34,359 nt of DNA, from contig NHBR02000123.1 of NCBI GenBank assembly GCA_002167435.2, forward strand, positions 1 to 34,359, in the 5' to 3' direction. Position 1 is the stretch's first letter. Every line of letters begins with the position of its first letter. The position numbers and the translations under genes are program-made. Shown piece by piece: positions 24,774 to 33,025 of this stretch. The stretch comes from Allomuricauda sp. TMED12 (lineage in GTDB: Bacteria > Bacteroidota > Bacteroidia > Flavobacteriales > Flavobacteriaceae). The notes beneath the pieces are model-generated. The model was not told where the DNA came from, did no database searches, and worked only from the letters and a program-made list of their open reading frames with translations.

Positions 24774-26261
24774 ATGATAGAATTAATTGAAAGAGCCACT
24801 GATTTTGCCGGACGAACGGCAATCAAAAGTGAAGGTCAGAGTTATACCTATGATAAACTCTTAGAAGAATCCAAAAACGTAGCACTTAGATTACTTGACG
24901 GGCAAAAAGACTTGAATGGAGCACGGATAGCCTTTCTTGTACCCGCTAGTTTTGAATACGCCAAAATCCAATGGGGAATATGGAGAGCCGGAGGCATTGC
25001 CGTACCACTCTGCGAAAAACACCCTTTGCCTTCCATTGAATATGTTCTTAATGACACTAAAGCGTCTACCCTTATTTTTTCAGAAGAGTTTAGACCGCTG
25101 TTGGCCCCTCTTTTTAATACCAGTGAAATCAATTTTATACCCATATCTGAAATATCATTTCAAGAAGGGCAATTACCAGATGTTCAGATGCACCGTAGCG
25201 CCCTGATTCTATACACCAGCGGAACAACTGGTGCGCCAAAGGGAGTAGTGACCACGCACAACAATATCGAAGCTCAAATAACCACATTGGTCGATTCTTG
25301 GAAATGGAATAAAGATGACCATGTACTCAATGTACTCCCGCTACACCATGTGCATGGAATCATCAATATGCTGAGTTGTGCACTATGGAGCGGAGCCTGT
25401 TGTGAATTCCTTCCTAAATTCAATCCCGAAGAGGTCTATGATGTATTTAATAAAGGTGAGGTAAATGTTTTTATGGCTGTACCTACCATTTATTTTAAAT
25501 TGATTGCCCACTTCAAGGAGTTAACCCCACCAGTGCAAGAATCAATTTCGAATAACCTCAAAAAGTTTAGACTTATGGTCTCCGGTTCCGCTGCTCTTCC
25601 CATTAGTGTTTTGGAACAATGGAAAGAAATCAGTGGTCATATTTTACTGGAAAGATATGGGATGACCGAAATGGGCATGGCCATTAGCAACCCTTATGAT
25701 GGTATTCGAAAGCCAGGCCATATTGGACAACCCCTACCGGGGGTTGAAATTCGATTAGGTGACGCGAACCACAAACCTGTCCAAAATGATGAACCTGGAG
25801 AAATTCTGATTAAAGGACCCAATGTTTTTAAGGAATACTGGAACAAACCCAAAGCAACCCGGGAAGCGTTCACTCCGGATGGATGGTTTAAATCCGGCGA
25901 TATTGCGATCTTGGATGGCGACAGCATTAAAATCCTTGGGAGGAATTCGGTGGACATCATAAAATCTGGAGGATACAAAATCTCCGCATTGGAGATTGAA
26001 GAAGTCCTCCGTAAATACTTCAAAATAAAGGACTGTGGTGTCGTTGGCATTCCAAATCTGGAATGGGGTGAAATTATTGGGGCCGCTATTGTCCCAGAGA
26101 CGGATAATTTTGACATTGAAGAGCTAAAATCTTGGTTGCACAAAAAATTACCAGGCTATAAAACACCGAGAAAATATATGTTCATGTCCGATTTACCCAG
26201 AAATGTTATGGGCAAGGTCACCAAGAATAATATCAAGGAGTTATTTACCACTAATCAATAA
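24774..26261 (+). CDS. Malonyl-CoA synthetase-like acyl-CoA synthetase (ACSF3/MatB type)
   Basis: Class I adenylate-forming enzyme of 495 residues that should activate a carboxylate, most likely malonate or methylmalonate, to its CoA ester with ATP. Motifs in order: A3 YTSGTTGAPKG (147-157), SGSAALP (270-276) preceded by R266 in KKFRLMV, A5 ERYGMTEMG (293-301), A7 with D376 in FKSGDI, A8 GRNSVDIIKSGGYKISALEIEE (389-410) and catalytic lysine K481 in PRNVMGKVTK. The whole C-terminal half reads like ACSF3/MatB, and the SGSAALP segment is typical of malonyl-CoA synthetases. The two downstream genes encode the MadL and MadM malonate transporter subunits at 5-nt and 3-nt spacing, strongly supporting malonate as substrate. 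Confidence 0.87.
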   Translation: MIELIERATDFAGRTAIKSEGQSYTYDKLLEESKNVALRLLDGQKDLNGARIAFLVPASFEYAKIQWGIWRAGGIAVPLCEKHPLPSIEYVLNDTKASTLIFSEEFRPLLAPLFNTSEINFIPISEISFQEGQLPDVQMHRSALILYTSGTTGAPKGVVTTHNNIEAQITTLVDSWKWNKDDHVLNVLPLHHVHGIINMLSCALWSGACCEFLPKFNPEEVYDVFNKGEVNVFMAVPTIYFKLIAHFKELTPPVQESISNNLKKFRLMVSGSAALPISVLEQWKEISGHILLERYGMTEMGMAISNPYDGIRKPGHIGQPLPGVEIRLGDANHKPVQNDEPGEILIKGPNVFKEYWNKPKATREAFTPDGWFKSGDIAILDGDSIKILGRNSVDIIKSGGYKISALEIEEVLRKYFKIKDCGVVGIPNLEWGEIIGAAIVPETDNFDIEELKSWLHKKLPGYKTPRKYMFMSDLPRNVMGKVTKNNIKELFTTNQ

Positions 26262-26266
26262 AACAA

Positions 26267-26647
26267 ATGAAAATCTACGGAGTTGCACTGTTGGCCGCAT
26301 GTTTTTTAATGGGAAAACTGTTGGGCCGCCTATTGGGCCACCTCATCAATATTGACAGCGATATTGGCGGCGTGGGTTTCGCCATGTTCCTGTTGATGAC
26401 TTCCAGCATTTATCTCCGAAAAAAGAAATGGTTGGTTTTAGAAACGGAAAAAGGTATTTGGTTTTGGAGTTCCATGTACATTCCAATTATTGTGGCAATG
26501 ACCTCCACATTAAATGTAAAGGCGGCACTTTCTGGAGGATTTTTGGCCATTATTCTCGGTATTGGTGCCACAGCGGTATGTATGTTAATGGTTCCTTTGA
26601 TTTCTAAGATTGGAAGAGAAAAGAGTATAGACTCCCAGAAAAAATAA
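26267..26647 (+). CDS. madL: Malonate transporter subunit MadL
   Basis: Small integral membrane protein of 126 residues with four predicted transmembrane helices. It has the MadL start MKIYGVALLAACFLMGKLLGRLLG and the conserved DIGGVGFAMFLLM motif (about 37-49). MadL works with MadM as a two-component malonate/H+ or Na+ carrier in the inner membrane, as first described in Malonomonas. It follows the synthetase by 5 nt and precedes madM by 3 nt. Confidence 0.9.
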   Translation: MKIYGVALLAACFLMGKLLGRLLGHLINIDSDIGGVGFAMFLLMTSSIYLRKKKWLVLETEKGIWFWSSMYIPIIVAMTSTLNVKAALSGGFLAIILGIGATAVCMLMVPLISKIGREKSIDSQKK

Positions 26648-26650
26648 CAT

Positions 26651-27397
26651 ATGGAAATCATCGATACCATCATTGGAAAAAATGGGTTAGTATTTGCATT
26701 TCTATGCGTAGGAATCATCATGCTGTTTTCCTCCTGGGTTTCAAAATATATTACCAATAAAAAAATCCCTGGGGTTGCCATAGCGATTATCATAGGGCTA
26801 TCACTTGCTTTTTTGGGTGACGAAAAAGGCATTTCAAATATTCCTCTATTTGCTGGGATGGCATTACTAGGGGGCCCGATGCTTCGCGATTTTGCTGTGG
26901 TGGCAACTGCCATGAGCGCAGATCTTTCAAAAATAAGGCAAGCAGGGTTGGCTGGACTTGTCTCTTTGCTCATTGGTGTTTTTATATCATTTACCATGGG
27001 AGTTTTGATTGGGTTAAGCATGGGCTATACCAATATCGAGAGTCTTACGACCATCGGAGCCGGGGCCTGTACCTATATTGTTGGCCCGGTAACGGGCACA
27101 GCCATTGGTGCAAGTTCAGATGTAATTGCGATTAGCGTGGCAACAGGGGTGGTAAAGACCATTTTTGCAACCATTGGAACGCCTTTAATAGCCAAAAAAA
27201 TAAAATTGGACAATCCACATGCAGCTATTGTTTTTGGTGGGTTGATCGGAACAACCAGTGGTGTGGTCGCAGGACTCGCCGCCACAGATGAAGAGTTGGT
27301 TCCATATGGGGCATTGACCTCCACCTTTTATACAGGAATAGGTTGTTTGTTATGTCCATCGCTATTTTATGTTATTCTGCGATTCTTGGATATTTAA
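26651..27397 (+). CDS. madM: Malonate transporter subunit MadM
   Basis: Integral membrane protein of 248 residues with about seven to eight predicted helices, the larger subunit of the MadLM malonate carrier. Glycine-rich motifs typical of MadM are seen: VAIAIIIGLSLAFLG, LFAGMALLGGPMLRDFAVV (about 75-93) and TIGAGACTYIVGPVTGTAIGASSDV (about 135-159). It ends the synthetase-madL-madM operon. No malonate or malonyl-CoA decarboxylase gene follows; 114 bp of gene-free sequence lie downstream. Confidence 0.9.
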   Translation: MEIIDTIIGKNGLVFAFLCVGIIMLFSSWVSKYITNKKIPGVAIAIIIGLSLAFLGDEKGISNIPLFAGMALLGGPMLRDFAVVATAMSADLSKIRQAGLAGLVSLLIGVFISFTMGVLIGLSMGYTNIESLTTIGAGACTYIVGPVTGTAIGASSDVIAISVATGVVKTIFATIGTPLIAKKIKLDNPHAAIVFGGLIGTTSGVVAGLAATDEELVPYGALTSTFYTGIGCLLCPSLFYVILRFLDI

Positions 27398-27520
27398 GCC
27401 AAATCAAATTGAAGTGTAAATAAAGGATTATCCATAATATCGATTTTAGGCCTTTTTAGGTGTATGTGGAGGTATTTTATAACCTTATAACATAACTTAG
27501 ATAGTAGAAATTTGCAAGGG

Positions 27521-27973
27521 ATGGAAAACAGATTGATCTATAATCGAACCACTTGGATTAAAGTAATTGTATTTATTAATGGTATCGCAGCCATATTACA
27601 TTTATTCTTTTGGATTACCGCCTTCATTAAATTGCCCGCTATCACCTCAACTAAAAATGTTGCAGATCAGATAAATCTTGCCACAACGTATGGATTTGGA
27701 ATCGCTGATTTTTTATGGTCGGTTCCTCTTCTCCTAATCGGGTCAATAGGACTTTGGAAAAAAACCGGAATTGGTTGGTTAGCTGCACTTTTGGCCAATT
27801 CTATGTATTGGTACTCACTAACGGTTGTAATAATTAGAGATTTATTATCGGATTCAATTTCACCCGGAACAATTTTATTTTTGCCTTTTGCACTAGTTTC
27901 ATTCTGGATTTCCTATTTTTTATGGAACAGCCGAAGTATATTCTTGAACAAAGAAAATGGAATGGATAAATAA
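27521..27973 (+). CDS. Four-helix membrane protein of unknown function
   Basis: A 150-residue protein with four predicted transmembrane segments (roughly 14-33, 54-78, 82-104, 113-134) and short loops. The first half, IFINGIAAILHLFFWITAFIK, and the central ADFLWSVPLLLIGSIGLWKK resemble small uncharacterised inner-membrane proteins scattered in many bacteria. The ATG at 27521 is preferred over the TTG at 27512. Codon use is more AT-rich than in the housekeeping genes. It is followed by an SRPBCC gene 45 nt later, possibly in one transcript. I cannot assign a function. Confidence 0.72.
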   Translation: MENRLIYNRTTWIKVIVFINGIAAILHLFFWITAFIKLPAITSTKNVADQINLATTYGFGIADFLWSVPLLLIGSIGLWKKTGIGWLAALLANSMYWYSLTVVIIRDLLSDSISPGTILFLPFALVSFWISYFLWNSRSIFLNKENGMDK

Positions 27974-28018
27974 CCCCTAACCAGAAAGAACTGAGGGGAA
28001 CAAAAGTTGAATATTACG

Positions 28019-28480
28019 ATGCCGAAGATTGAGTTAAAAACTAAAATTAAATCTAATAAGGAAATCGTTTTTGATTTATCCAGGAGCATTGATTTACATA
28101 AAATTTCAACCGAGCAGACCAAGGAAGAAGCAATAGAAGGGAAAGTTTCTGGACTTATTGGCTATGGCGAATGGGTAACATGGAGAGCCAAACATTTTGG
28201 AATTCACCAAACCCTAACTTCCAAAATAATTGAATTTGAAAGACCACATTTCTTTGTAGATGAAATGGTCAAAGGAGCCTTTGCAAGTTTTAGGCATCAA
28301 CATAATTTTAAAGAGTTCGACTACGGAACCTTGATGATTGACTATTTTGAATATAAATCTCCTCTCGGACTTTTGGGAAAGCTCGCTGATTCTTTGTTTT
28401 TGAAAAAGTACATGAAGACTTTACTTGAAAAACGAAACCAAACCATAAAAGAGTTCGCGGAATCAGAATTGTGGAAGTAA
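28019..28480 (+). CDS. SRPBCC (START/Bet v1-like) family protein
   Basis: A 153-residue protein with the SRPBCC ligand-binding fold pattern: an N-terminal strand (KIELKTKIKSNKEIVFDLSRSIDLH), a central EGKVSGLIGYGEWVTWRAKHFGIHQTLTSKI beta region, FVDEMVKGAFASFRHQHNFKEF, then GTLMIDYFEYKSPLGLLGKLAD and a long C-terminal helix (KKYMKTLLEKRNQTIKEFAES). This pattern is the one commonly called cell division inhibitor-like or cyclase/dehydrase in automatic annotation, although a role in division is not supported. The ATG at 28019 is chosen over a TTG at 28007. Probable binding of a small hydrophobic ligand is family inference. Confidence 0.78.
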   Translation: MPKIELKTKIKSNKEIVFDLSRSIDLHKISTEQTKEEAIEGKVSGLIGYGEWVTWRAKHFGIHQTLTSKIIEFERPHFFVDEMVKGAFASFRHQHNFKEFDYGTLMIDYFEYKSPLGLLGKLADSLFLKKYMKTLLEKRNQTIKEFAESELWK

Positions 28481-28645
28481 TTACTGAAAACATAAAAGTT
28501 CAAATAAGCGATTTCTTATTCTATCCAGATTCCGATAGATTCGAAATGGCCCCAATTACAATCGTTTTTTGATTCCATTGTAACATTTTTGATTTTGTAC
28601 AGTCTCCATTGGATACACCAAAAAAATAAAAAGATCATAAAGTAA

Positions 28646-29581
28646 ATGAAAAAACTACTTTCCATACTCAGCGTATTTCTGCTGATCACCCAAAACTCAA
28701 TGGCAAGGAATATCAAATCCGATTTTGTGGTTACCGCCATAGCCGAAAATGTATATAGCATCATCTCACCATCTATAGGATTGCCAACTCCTGAAAACAA
28801 GGGATGGAATTCCAATGTTCACTTTGTTGTAACCAAAACTGGGGTGCTCCTTTTTGATACGGGTTCATCAGAAGCAATAGGCGATAACATCAAAAAAGCC
28901 ATTAAAACGGTTACGGACCTTCCTGTCCGCTGGGTAATCAATTCGCACAGTCATGCAGATCATTGGTTGGGCAATGCGGCATTTGCCGATACCGTAGTTG
29001 AGATCATTGCAAGTGAACAAGCTGTTGCAACCATGAGAAAATATGGTCGGGATGATGTTGAGTTTTATGAAAAGGTAACCCAGGGCACAATCGGGTCTAC
29101 GCAGCTTAAGTATCCCAATTTTTTATTGGGTCAACGACAAAAACGGAGTTTTGGAGGAGTGGATGTTGAATTCATTTTCAGTAATGATGCACATTCACCT
29201 GGGGATATTTTAATGTGGTTACCCAAACAAAAAATTATATTCGGGGGAGATGTGTTGAGTTCAGATTGGATGCCGATGCTTACCGATCACGGCAATGTTC
29301 CAAATTTGATTGATACGCTTCATAAAATTGCCAAGCTAAACCCATGTATTGTCTTAACGGGACACGGTAAAGCAACAACCGCAGAGGCAATAACAAGGGA
29401 TGCAGAATTGTTATCCAGTGTTTGGGAACAGGTTCTTACGGACCATACTTCCGGTATAAATCCCAATGAAATCTTATTGCGTGTCAAAGCTGATCTTGCT
29501 CCAAAATATAAATCTCTTTATCAAGATTTTGAAAATGAAATTGAGCGACATGTCAAACTGATGTATAGTTTTCAGCAATAA
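28646..29581 (+). CDS. Secreted metallo-beta-lactamase-fold hydrolase
   Basis: Exported MBL-fold protein of 311 residues with a signal peptide (MKKLLSILSVFLLITQNSMA). The zinc-site motifs are complete: HSHADH (101-106), H183 in NDAHSPGD, D202 in GGDVLSS and H240 in LTGHGKAT. The layout matches the quinoprotein relay/SoxH-like and glyoxalase II-like subgroups rather than true class B beta-lactamases. Substrate unknown; hydrolysis of a thioester or lactone, or a relay role, are possible. No promoter consensus is visible in the 165-bp upstream gap. The neighbour 62 nt downstream is another exported hydrolase. Confidence 0.85.
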   Translation: MKKLLSILSVFLLITQNSMARNIKSDFVVTAIAENVYSIISPSIGLPTPENKGWNSNVHFVVTKTGVLLFDTGSSEAIGDNIKKAIKTVTDLPVRWVINSHSHADHWLGNAAFADTVVEIIASEQAVATMRKYGRDDVEFYEKVTQGTIGSTQLKYPNFLLGQRQKRSFGGVDVEFIFSNDAHSPGDILMWLPKQKIIFGGDVLSSDWMPMLTDHGNVPNLIDTLHKIAKLNPCIVLTGHGKATTAEAITRDAELLSSVWEQVLTDHTSGINPNEILLRVKADLAPKYKSLYQDFENEIERHVKLMYSFQQ

Positions 29582-29643
29582 AGCCCTTCAGAAAAAAACA
29601 AAGAGCAAAACAGCCGTACATACCGACTTTAAAAATCAACAAC

Positions 29644-30816
29644 ATGAACAAAAACATCATTGCATTACTTTTTATATGTATGGGCATTAACCAAGTCAAG
29701 TCTCAGGATGCCGAATCAATTGTATTGGGCACAAAACATTTGTTCCAATCCAAAGTCTTGAATGAGGACAGGGAGTATTGGGTCAGCCTGCCGGATTCTT
29801 ACAATGATGACCAATCATCCCACAAGCGTTATCCAGTACTCATGGTTCTCGATGGGAACATACATTTTAAAAGTATAGCCGGGGTGGTGAATTATCTAAG
29901 TTCCGATGCGTACCGAAGTTGGAAAATTCCGGAAATGATCGTGGTGGGTGTTACGAATGTAGATCGTAGAAGGGACTATACTCCCGATAAAGTCATTACT
30001 GTAAGAGAGAACAATTCTGGGGGAGGGGAAAAATTTCTGAGCTTTTTGGAAGATGAACTGATTCCCGAATTGGACAGCAATTATAGAACCGAACCTTACC
30101 GAATTCTTTTTGGACATTCCTTAAGCGCTTTGTTGACCACCCATGCCTATATGAAAGAAAAATCCCTTTTTAGCGCTTTTATTGCTGTGGATCCCAGTTT
30201 TGGCACTTGGGATGTGGAAACCATGGATAAAAAGTTGGAAGCAGTGACGGATCGATCCTTTAAAAGATTTTTTTATCTGGCCACAGCAAATTGGGGAAAG
30301 AGAAATATAAGAAACCGTGATCGCCATGTAAGATTCTATGAAGGGCTGAACAGCAAATGTGAAGGTGCCTTTCCTGCCAAAATGGAATATTTCGAAAACG
30401 AAAACCATGCTTCTGTGCCTCCAATTGCTTTTTACAATGGCATTTCCACCCTGTTTGATGGCTATGGTGTTTCTTATCGCGATGTGAAAAGCAAGAAACA
30501 ATTGATGCAGCACTTCCAGTCCATTTCCCACCGACTTTCGTGGGATTTTAGACCGCCAGAACAACTTGTCAACCGGATAGGTTATGGATTACTTGGAAGC
30601 AGAAATAAAAGTGAGAGGTCAAAAGCCTTGGCATACTTTATCCTGAATACGGAGAATTTCCCCAATTCATACAATGCCTTTGATAGTCTGGGTGAAGCCT
30701 ATGAAGCGCTTGGAGATAAGAAAAAGGCCCTAGACAACTACTCAAAATCCCTTGAACTGAATCCAAAGAACGAACATATAAGAATGAAACTATCAGAGCT
30801 GGGTAAAAGGGAATAA
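29644..30816 (+). CDS. Secreted alpha/beta-hydrolase esterase with TPR tail
   Basis: Exported protein of 390 residues: signal peptide (MNKNIIALLFICMGINQVKSQ), then an esterase D/enterochelin esterase-like alpha/beta-hydrolase domain (about 25-290). The nucleophile elbow is GHSLS with S159. An AVDPSFGTW segment and NENHASVPPIAFYNG near 255-270 are likely to supply the catalytic acid and histidine. The C-terminus carries TPR units (AFDSLGEAYEALGDKKKALDNYSKSLELNP, about 343-372). This combination is common in Bacteroidota, in putative siderophore-ester or xenobiotic ester hydrolases. It lies 62 nt after the MBL-fold gene. Confidence 0.86.
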   Translation: MNKNIIALLFICMGINQVKSQDAESIVLGTKHLFQSKVLNEDREYWVSLPDSYNDDQSSHKRYPVLMVLDGNIHFKSIAGVVNYLSSDAYRSWKIPEMIVVGVTNVDRRRDYTPDKVITVRENNSGGGEKFLSFLEDELIPELDSNYRTEPYRILFGHSLSALLTTHAYMKEKSLFSAFIAVDPSFGTWDVETMDKKLEAVTDRSFKRFFYLATANWGKRNIRNRDRHVRFYEGLNSKCEGAFPAKMEYFENENHASVPPIAFYNGISTLFDGYGVSYRDVKSKKQLMQHFQSISHRLSWDFRPPEQLVNRIGYGLLGSRNKSERSKALAYFILNTENFPNSYNAFDSLGEAYEALGDKKKALDNYSKSLELNPKNEHIRMKLSELGKRE

Positions 30817-30953
30817 AACAGTATTGCTAAAAGGCTTCGATATAGTTTTTAAGAATATAGCAACTCATGTCGGATAAGTAAGAAGGAAATCATGGAAGTG
30901 GTATTGAAGTACAATGAACAAAAAGGATAGGGCATCAAAATTAAAATCAACCC

Positions 30954-31415
30954 ATGGAGGCACATAAAAAATTTATACAAATGGCGATTGATACCGCCCG
31001 TGAATCAAAAAGAAAAGGTAATTTACCTTTTGGCTGCATTCTGGTCTCCGGAAATGGTCGAGTACTTTTGAAAGGTGAAAACACCATTGTCACCGATATG
31101 GATTGTTTGGCCCATGCTGAAATTAATCTGATAAGGGAAGCAAGCAAAAAATATGATCATTCCTTTATGAACAATTGCACAATCTATACCAGTGATGAGC
31201 CCTGCCCGATGTGCACATCGGCCATTTATTGGAGCGGGATTGGTAAAATTGTATATGGATTGAGCAAAGAAACCTATTATCAAATTGTAGGTAGGAACGA
31301 TCCCAATTGGGTTTTTGAAATCCCTGTTAGGGATGTATTGGCAAAAGGAGGAAGAAAGGTAGAGGTTTTTGGACCGTTTTTAGAGGAAGAGGCTTCCGAA
31401 CTTCATAAAATGTAG
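30954..31415 (+). CDS. CDA-fold nucleoside/base deaminase
   Basis: Zinc-dependent deaminase of 153 residues in the cytidine/deoxycytidylate deaminase superfamily. The signature is complete: H54-A-E56 with the proton-shuttle glutamate, and P83-C84-P-M-C87 zinc ligands within IYTSDEPCPMCTSAIYWSGI. The family includes guanine deaminase, the tRNA adenosine deaminase TadA and related nucleoside deaminases. The helical tail and TYYQIVGRNDPNW segment are closest in feel to GuaD/nucleoside deaminases rather than TadA, but substrate cannot be assigned. It is followed by a pseudogene on the same strand. Confidence 0.88.
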   Translation: MEAHKKFIQMAIDTARESKRKGNLPFGCILVSGNGRVLLKGENTIVTDMDCLAHAEINLIREASKKYDHSFMNNCTIYTSDEPCPMCTSAIYWSGIGKIVYGLSKETYYQIVGRNDPNWVFEIPVRDVLAKGGRKVEVFGPFLEEEASELHKM

Positions 31416-31416
31416 T

Positions 31417-31812
31417 GGAAATCAGATAAGGCAACAAACATATTTATCCTGGGTATCCAAGGAAAGAAAAACTACTACGATAGGAAACGAAATTTTAAAA
31501 GTTGAGGAAAAGGGATTTCCTATTATTAAAATTCTCAGGTATGAATTTCAAATAAAGGCTCTGGACTATTGGGATTTCAGGACATTTGAATATTCTGATA
31601 TTAAAGAAGTTTTACACTATCGCTTAAGTGACAACTGATTTATGAGGCTTCATATTACAACGTCAATATCTGGTCGGATGTTTGCTAAAACAAAACCTTG
31701 GATTTTAAAGATTGTATTGAAAAATGGAGGTGACTGAACCCATCAAACTTCACCGACTCTCAATATGGAATTTAGAAAAGCATTAAAGCTGATAGAAGAA
31801 AGAACATCTTGA
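31417..31812 (+). pseudogene. Decayed gene with two in-frame TGA codons and no start
   Basis: One frame reads through 132 codons with protein-like content: LKVEEKGFPIIKILRYEF, YWDFRTFEYSDIKEVLHY, TKPWILKIVLKNGGD and a terminal EFRKALKLIEERTS. It is broken only by TGA at 31636-31638 and 31735-31737, and closes with TGA at 31810-31812. No ATG, GTG or TTG opens the frame before the first TGA. At both internal stops a tryptophan (TGG) would fit the pattern: SDN-W-F and GGD-W-T. I read it as a small cytoplasmic protein gene that lost its 5' end and gained two point nonsense mutations. Family not identified. Confidence 0.72.
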
Positions 31813-31837
31813 CAAACAAAGTCCAAATAAACAATGG

Positions 31838-32986
31838 TTATTTACCTCTCCTATGCAAGAAAAACGTAATCGCAAAAACCAAGAGAGCCATACACAGTAG
31901 CAGGATAAAACTATAGTTGAGCGAAGCACTTTCGGCAATAAATCCAAGAATAACGGGACCTAACAAAAATCCGATATATCCTGAACCTGCAATAAAGGCA
32001 ACTCCTTGTGAGGAATCTACTCCCTTAACATTACCTCCGATGCGGAACAGTTCGGGCACGATGACCGAAAAACCAAGCCCGTTAAAGGCAAAGCCAATAA
32101 TGGACCATGTTGTCTGTTGCGTTAACACTAAAAAATAGCCTAAAGCCGCGATAAGGGCACCTAGTCCTACCAGCTTTATGGGTCCAATTCGAGCACTGAT
32201 ACCATCACCAAGAAAACGGCCAAGCGTCATGGTGGTGGAAAATGCCAAAAAGCCCGCTCCAATGAGCAGTTCGGGTGCCATGGTCATTTCTTTGAGATAT
32301 AGCCCGCTCCAGTCGATAATGGCTCCTTCACTACCAAAGGAAACAAAGCCGATAATACCCAACAGCAGCAAAGGCTTGAACAATTTTAGGCTAAAAGGTT
32401 CCTTTTCCACCGGTGCGGCTACGATATGGATGTAATGTTTTCTAAAAAATAGATTGATGATAAACACCAACACCACCGTAATACCCATATGCAAAACAGG
32501 ATTACCGATTACTGGAATCAAGAAACTTCCCAGCCCCACCAAAATGCCGCCCAAACTAAAAAAACCATGGGCCGCGGACATAAAGTTTTGCTTGTCCTCC
32601 TTTTCAATCTCTGTAACCAAAGTGTTTATGGCAATATCGATAAAACCGTTCCCTGCCCCAAAGAGGTAGAGCGCTGCCATCAACACATAATAATTCGGAG
32701 CCATTAAGGGAAGCATTGCCGTTGCCGAAACAACAACTACCCCAATCCACGATGCCTTTCCTACCCCAATACGGTTGATTAGCTTGGATGCCATAGGAAT
32801 GATGGTAAAAACCCCAAGGGACAAACAAAAGAGGGCTATGCCCAAATCAGCTTTGTCAATGCCCAGCTTTTCCTTGACGGTCGGGATATAAATGGCCCAA
32901 GTACCAAACCAAATATTGATACTGGTAAACACCCATGCCGCTCCAAAATATCTTGGATTGGACAGAATCAGTTTTAGGGATTTCAT
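31838..32986 (-). CDS. MFS transporter (YbjJ-like)
   Basis: Major facilitator superfamily protein of 382 residues with about twelve predicted transmembrane helices in two halves. It shows the MFS-type loop ASKLINRIGVGKASWIG between helices 2 and 3 and an internally similar second half with TMTLGRFLGDGISARIGPIKL. It reads like the YbjJ/inner-membrane efflux-type subgroup or sugar-type MFS carriers; substrate cannot be told. It follows kynU by 39 nt on the same strand, so it may be co-transcribed with kynureninase and could carry a tryptophan-pathway metabolite, which is inference only. Confidence 0.86.
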   Translation of the reverse strand: MKSLKLILSNPRYFGAAWVFTSINIWFGTWAIYIPTVKEKLGIDKADLGIALFCLSLGVFTIIPMASKLINRIGVGKASWIGVVVVSATAMLPLMAPNYYVLMAALYLFGAGNGFIDIAINTLVTEIEKEDKQNFMSAAHGFFSLGGILVGLGSFLIPVIGNPVLHMGITVVLVFIINLFFRKHYIHIVAAPVEKEPFSLKLFKPLLLLGIIGFVSFGSEGAIIDWSGLYLKEMTMAPELLIGAGFLAFSTTMTLGRFLGDGISARIGPIKLVGLGALIAALGYFLVLTQQTTWSIIGFAFNGLGFSVIVPELFRIGGNVKGVDSSQGVAFIAGSGYIGFLLGPVILGFIAESASLNYSFILLLCMALLVFAITFFLHRRGK

Positions 32987-33025
32987 AAATAGTCTTGGTT
33001 GGTCGGGTTCATGAAATGCGCAATC

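Noticed and set aside
30817..30953. Possible small gene between esterase and deaminase
   Set aside because: Only very short frames of 12 codons or fewer start with ATG; no motif or promoter box supports a gene.
31636..31737. TGA read as tryptophan (alternative code) or selenocysteine in the pseudogene
   Set aside because: All other genes in the window use TGA as a normal stop (for example murB overlap, sigma, FeS photolyase) and no start codon opens the frame, so decay is the simpler explanation.
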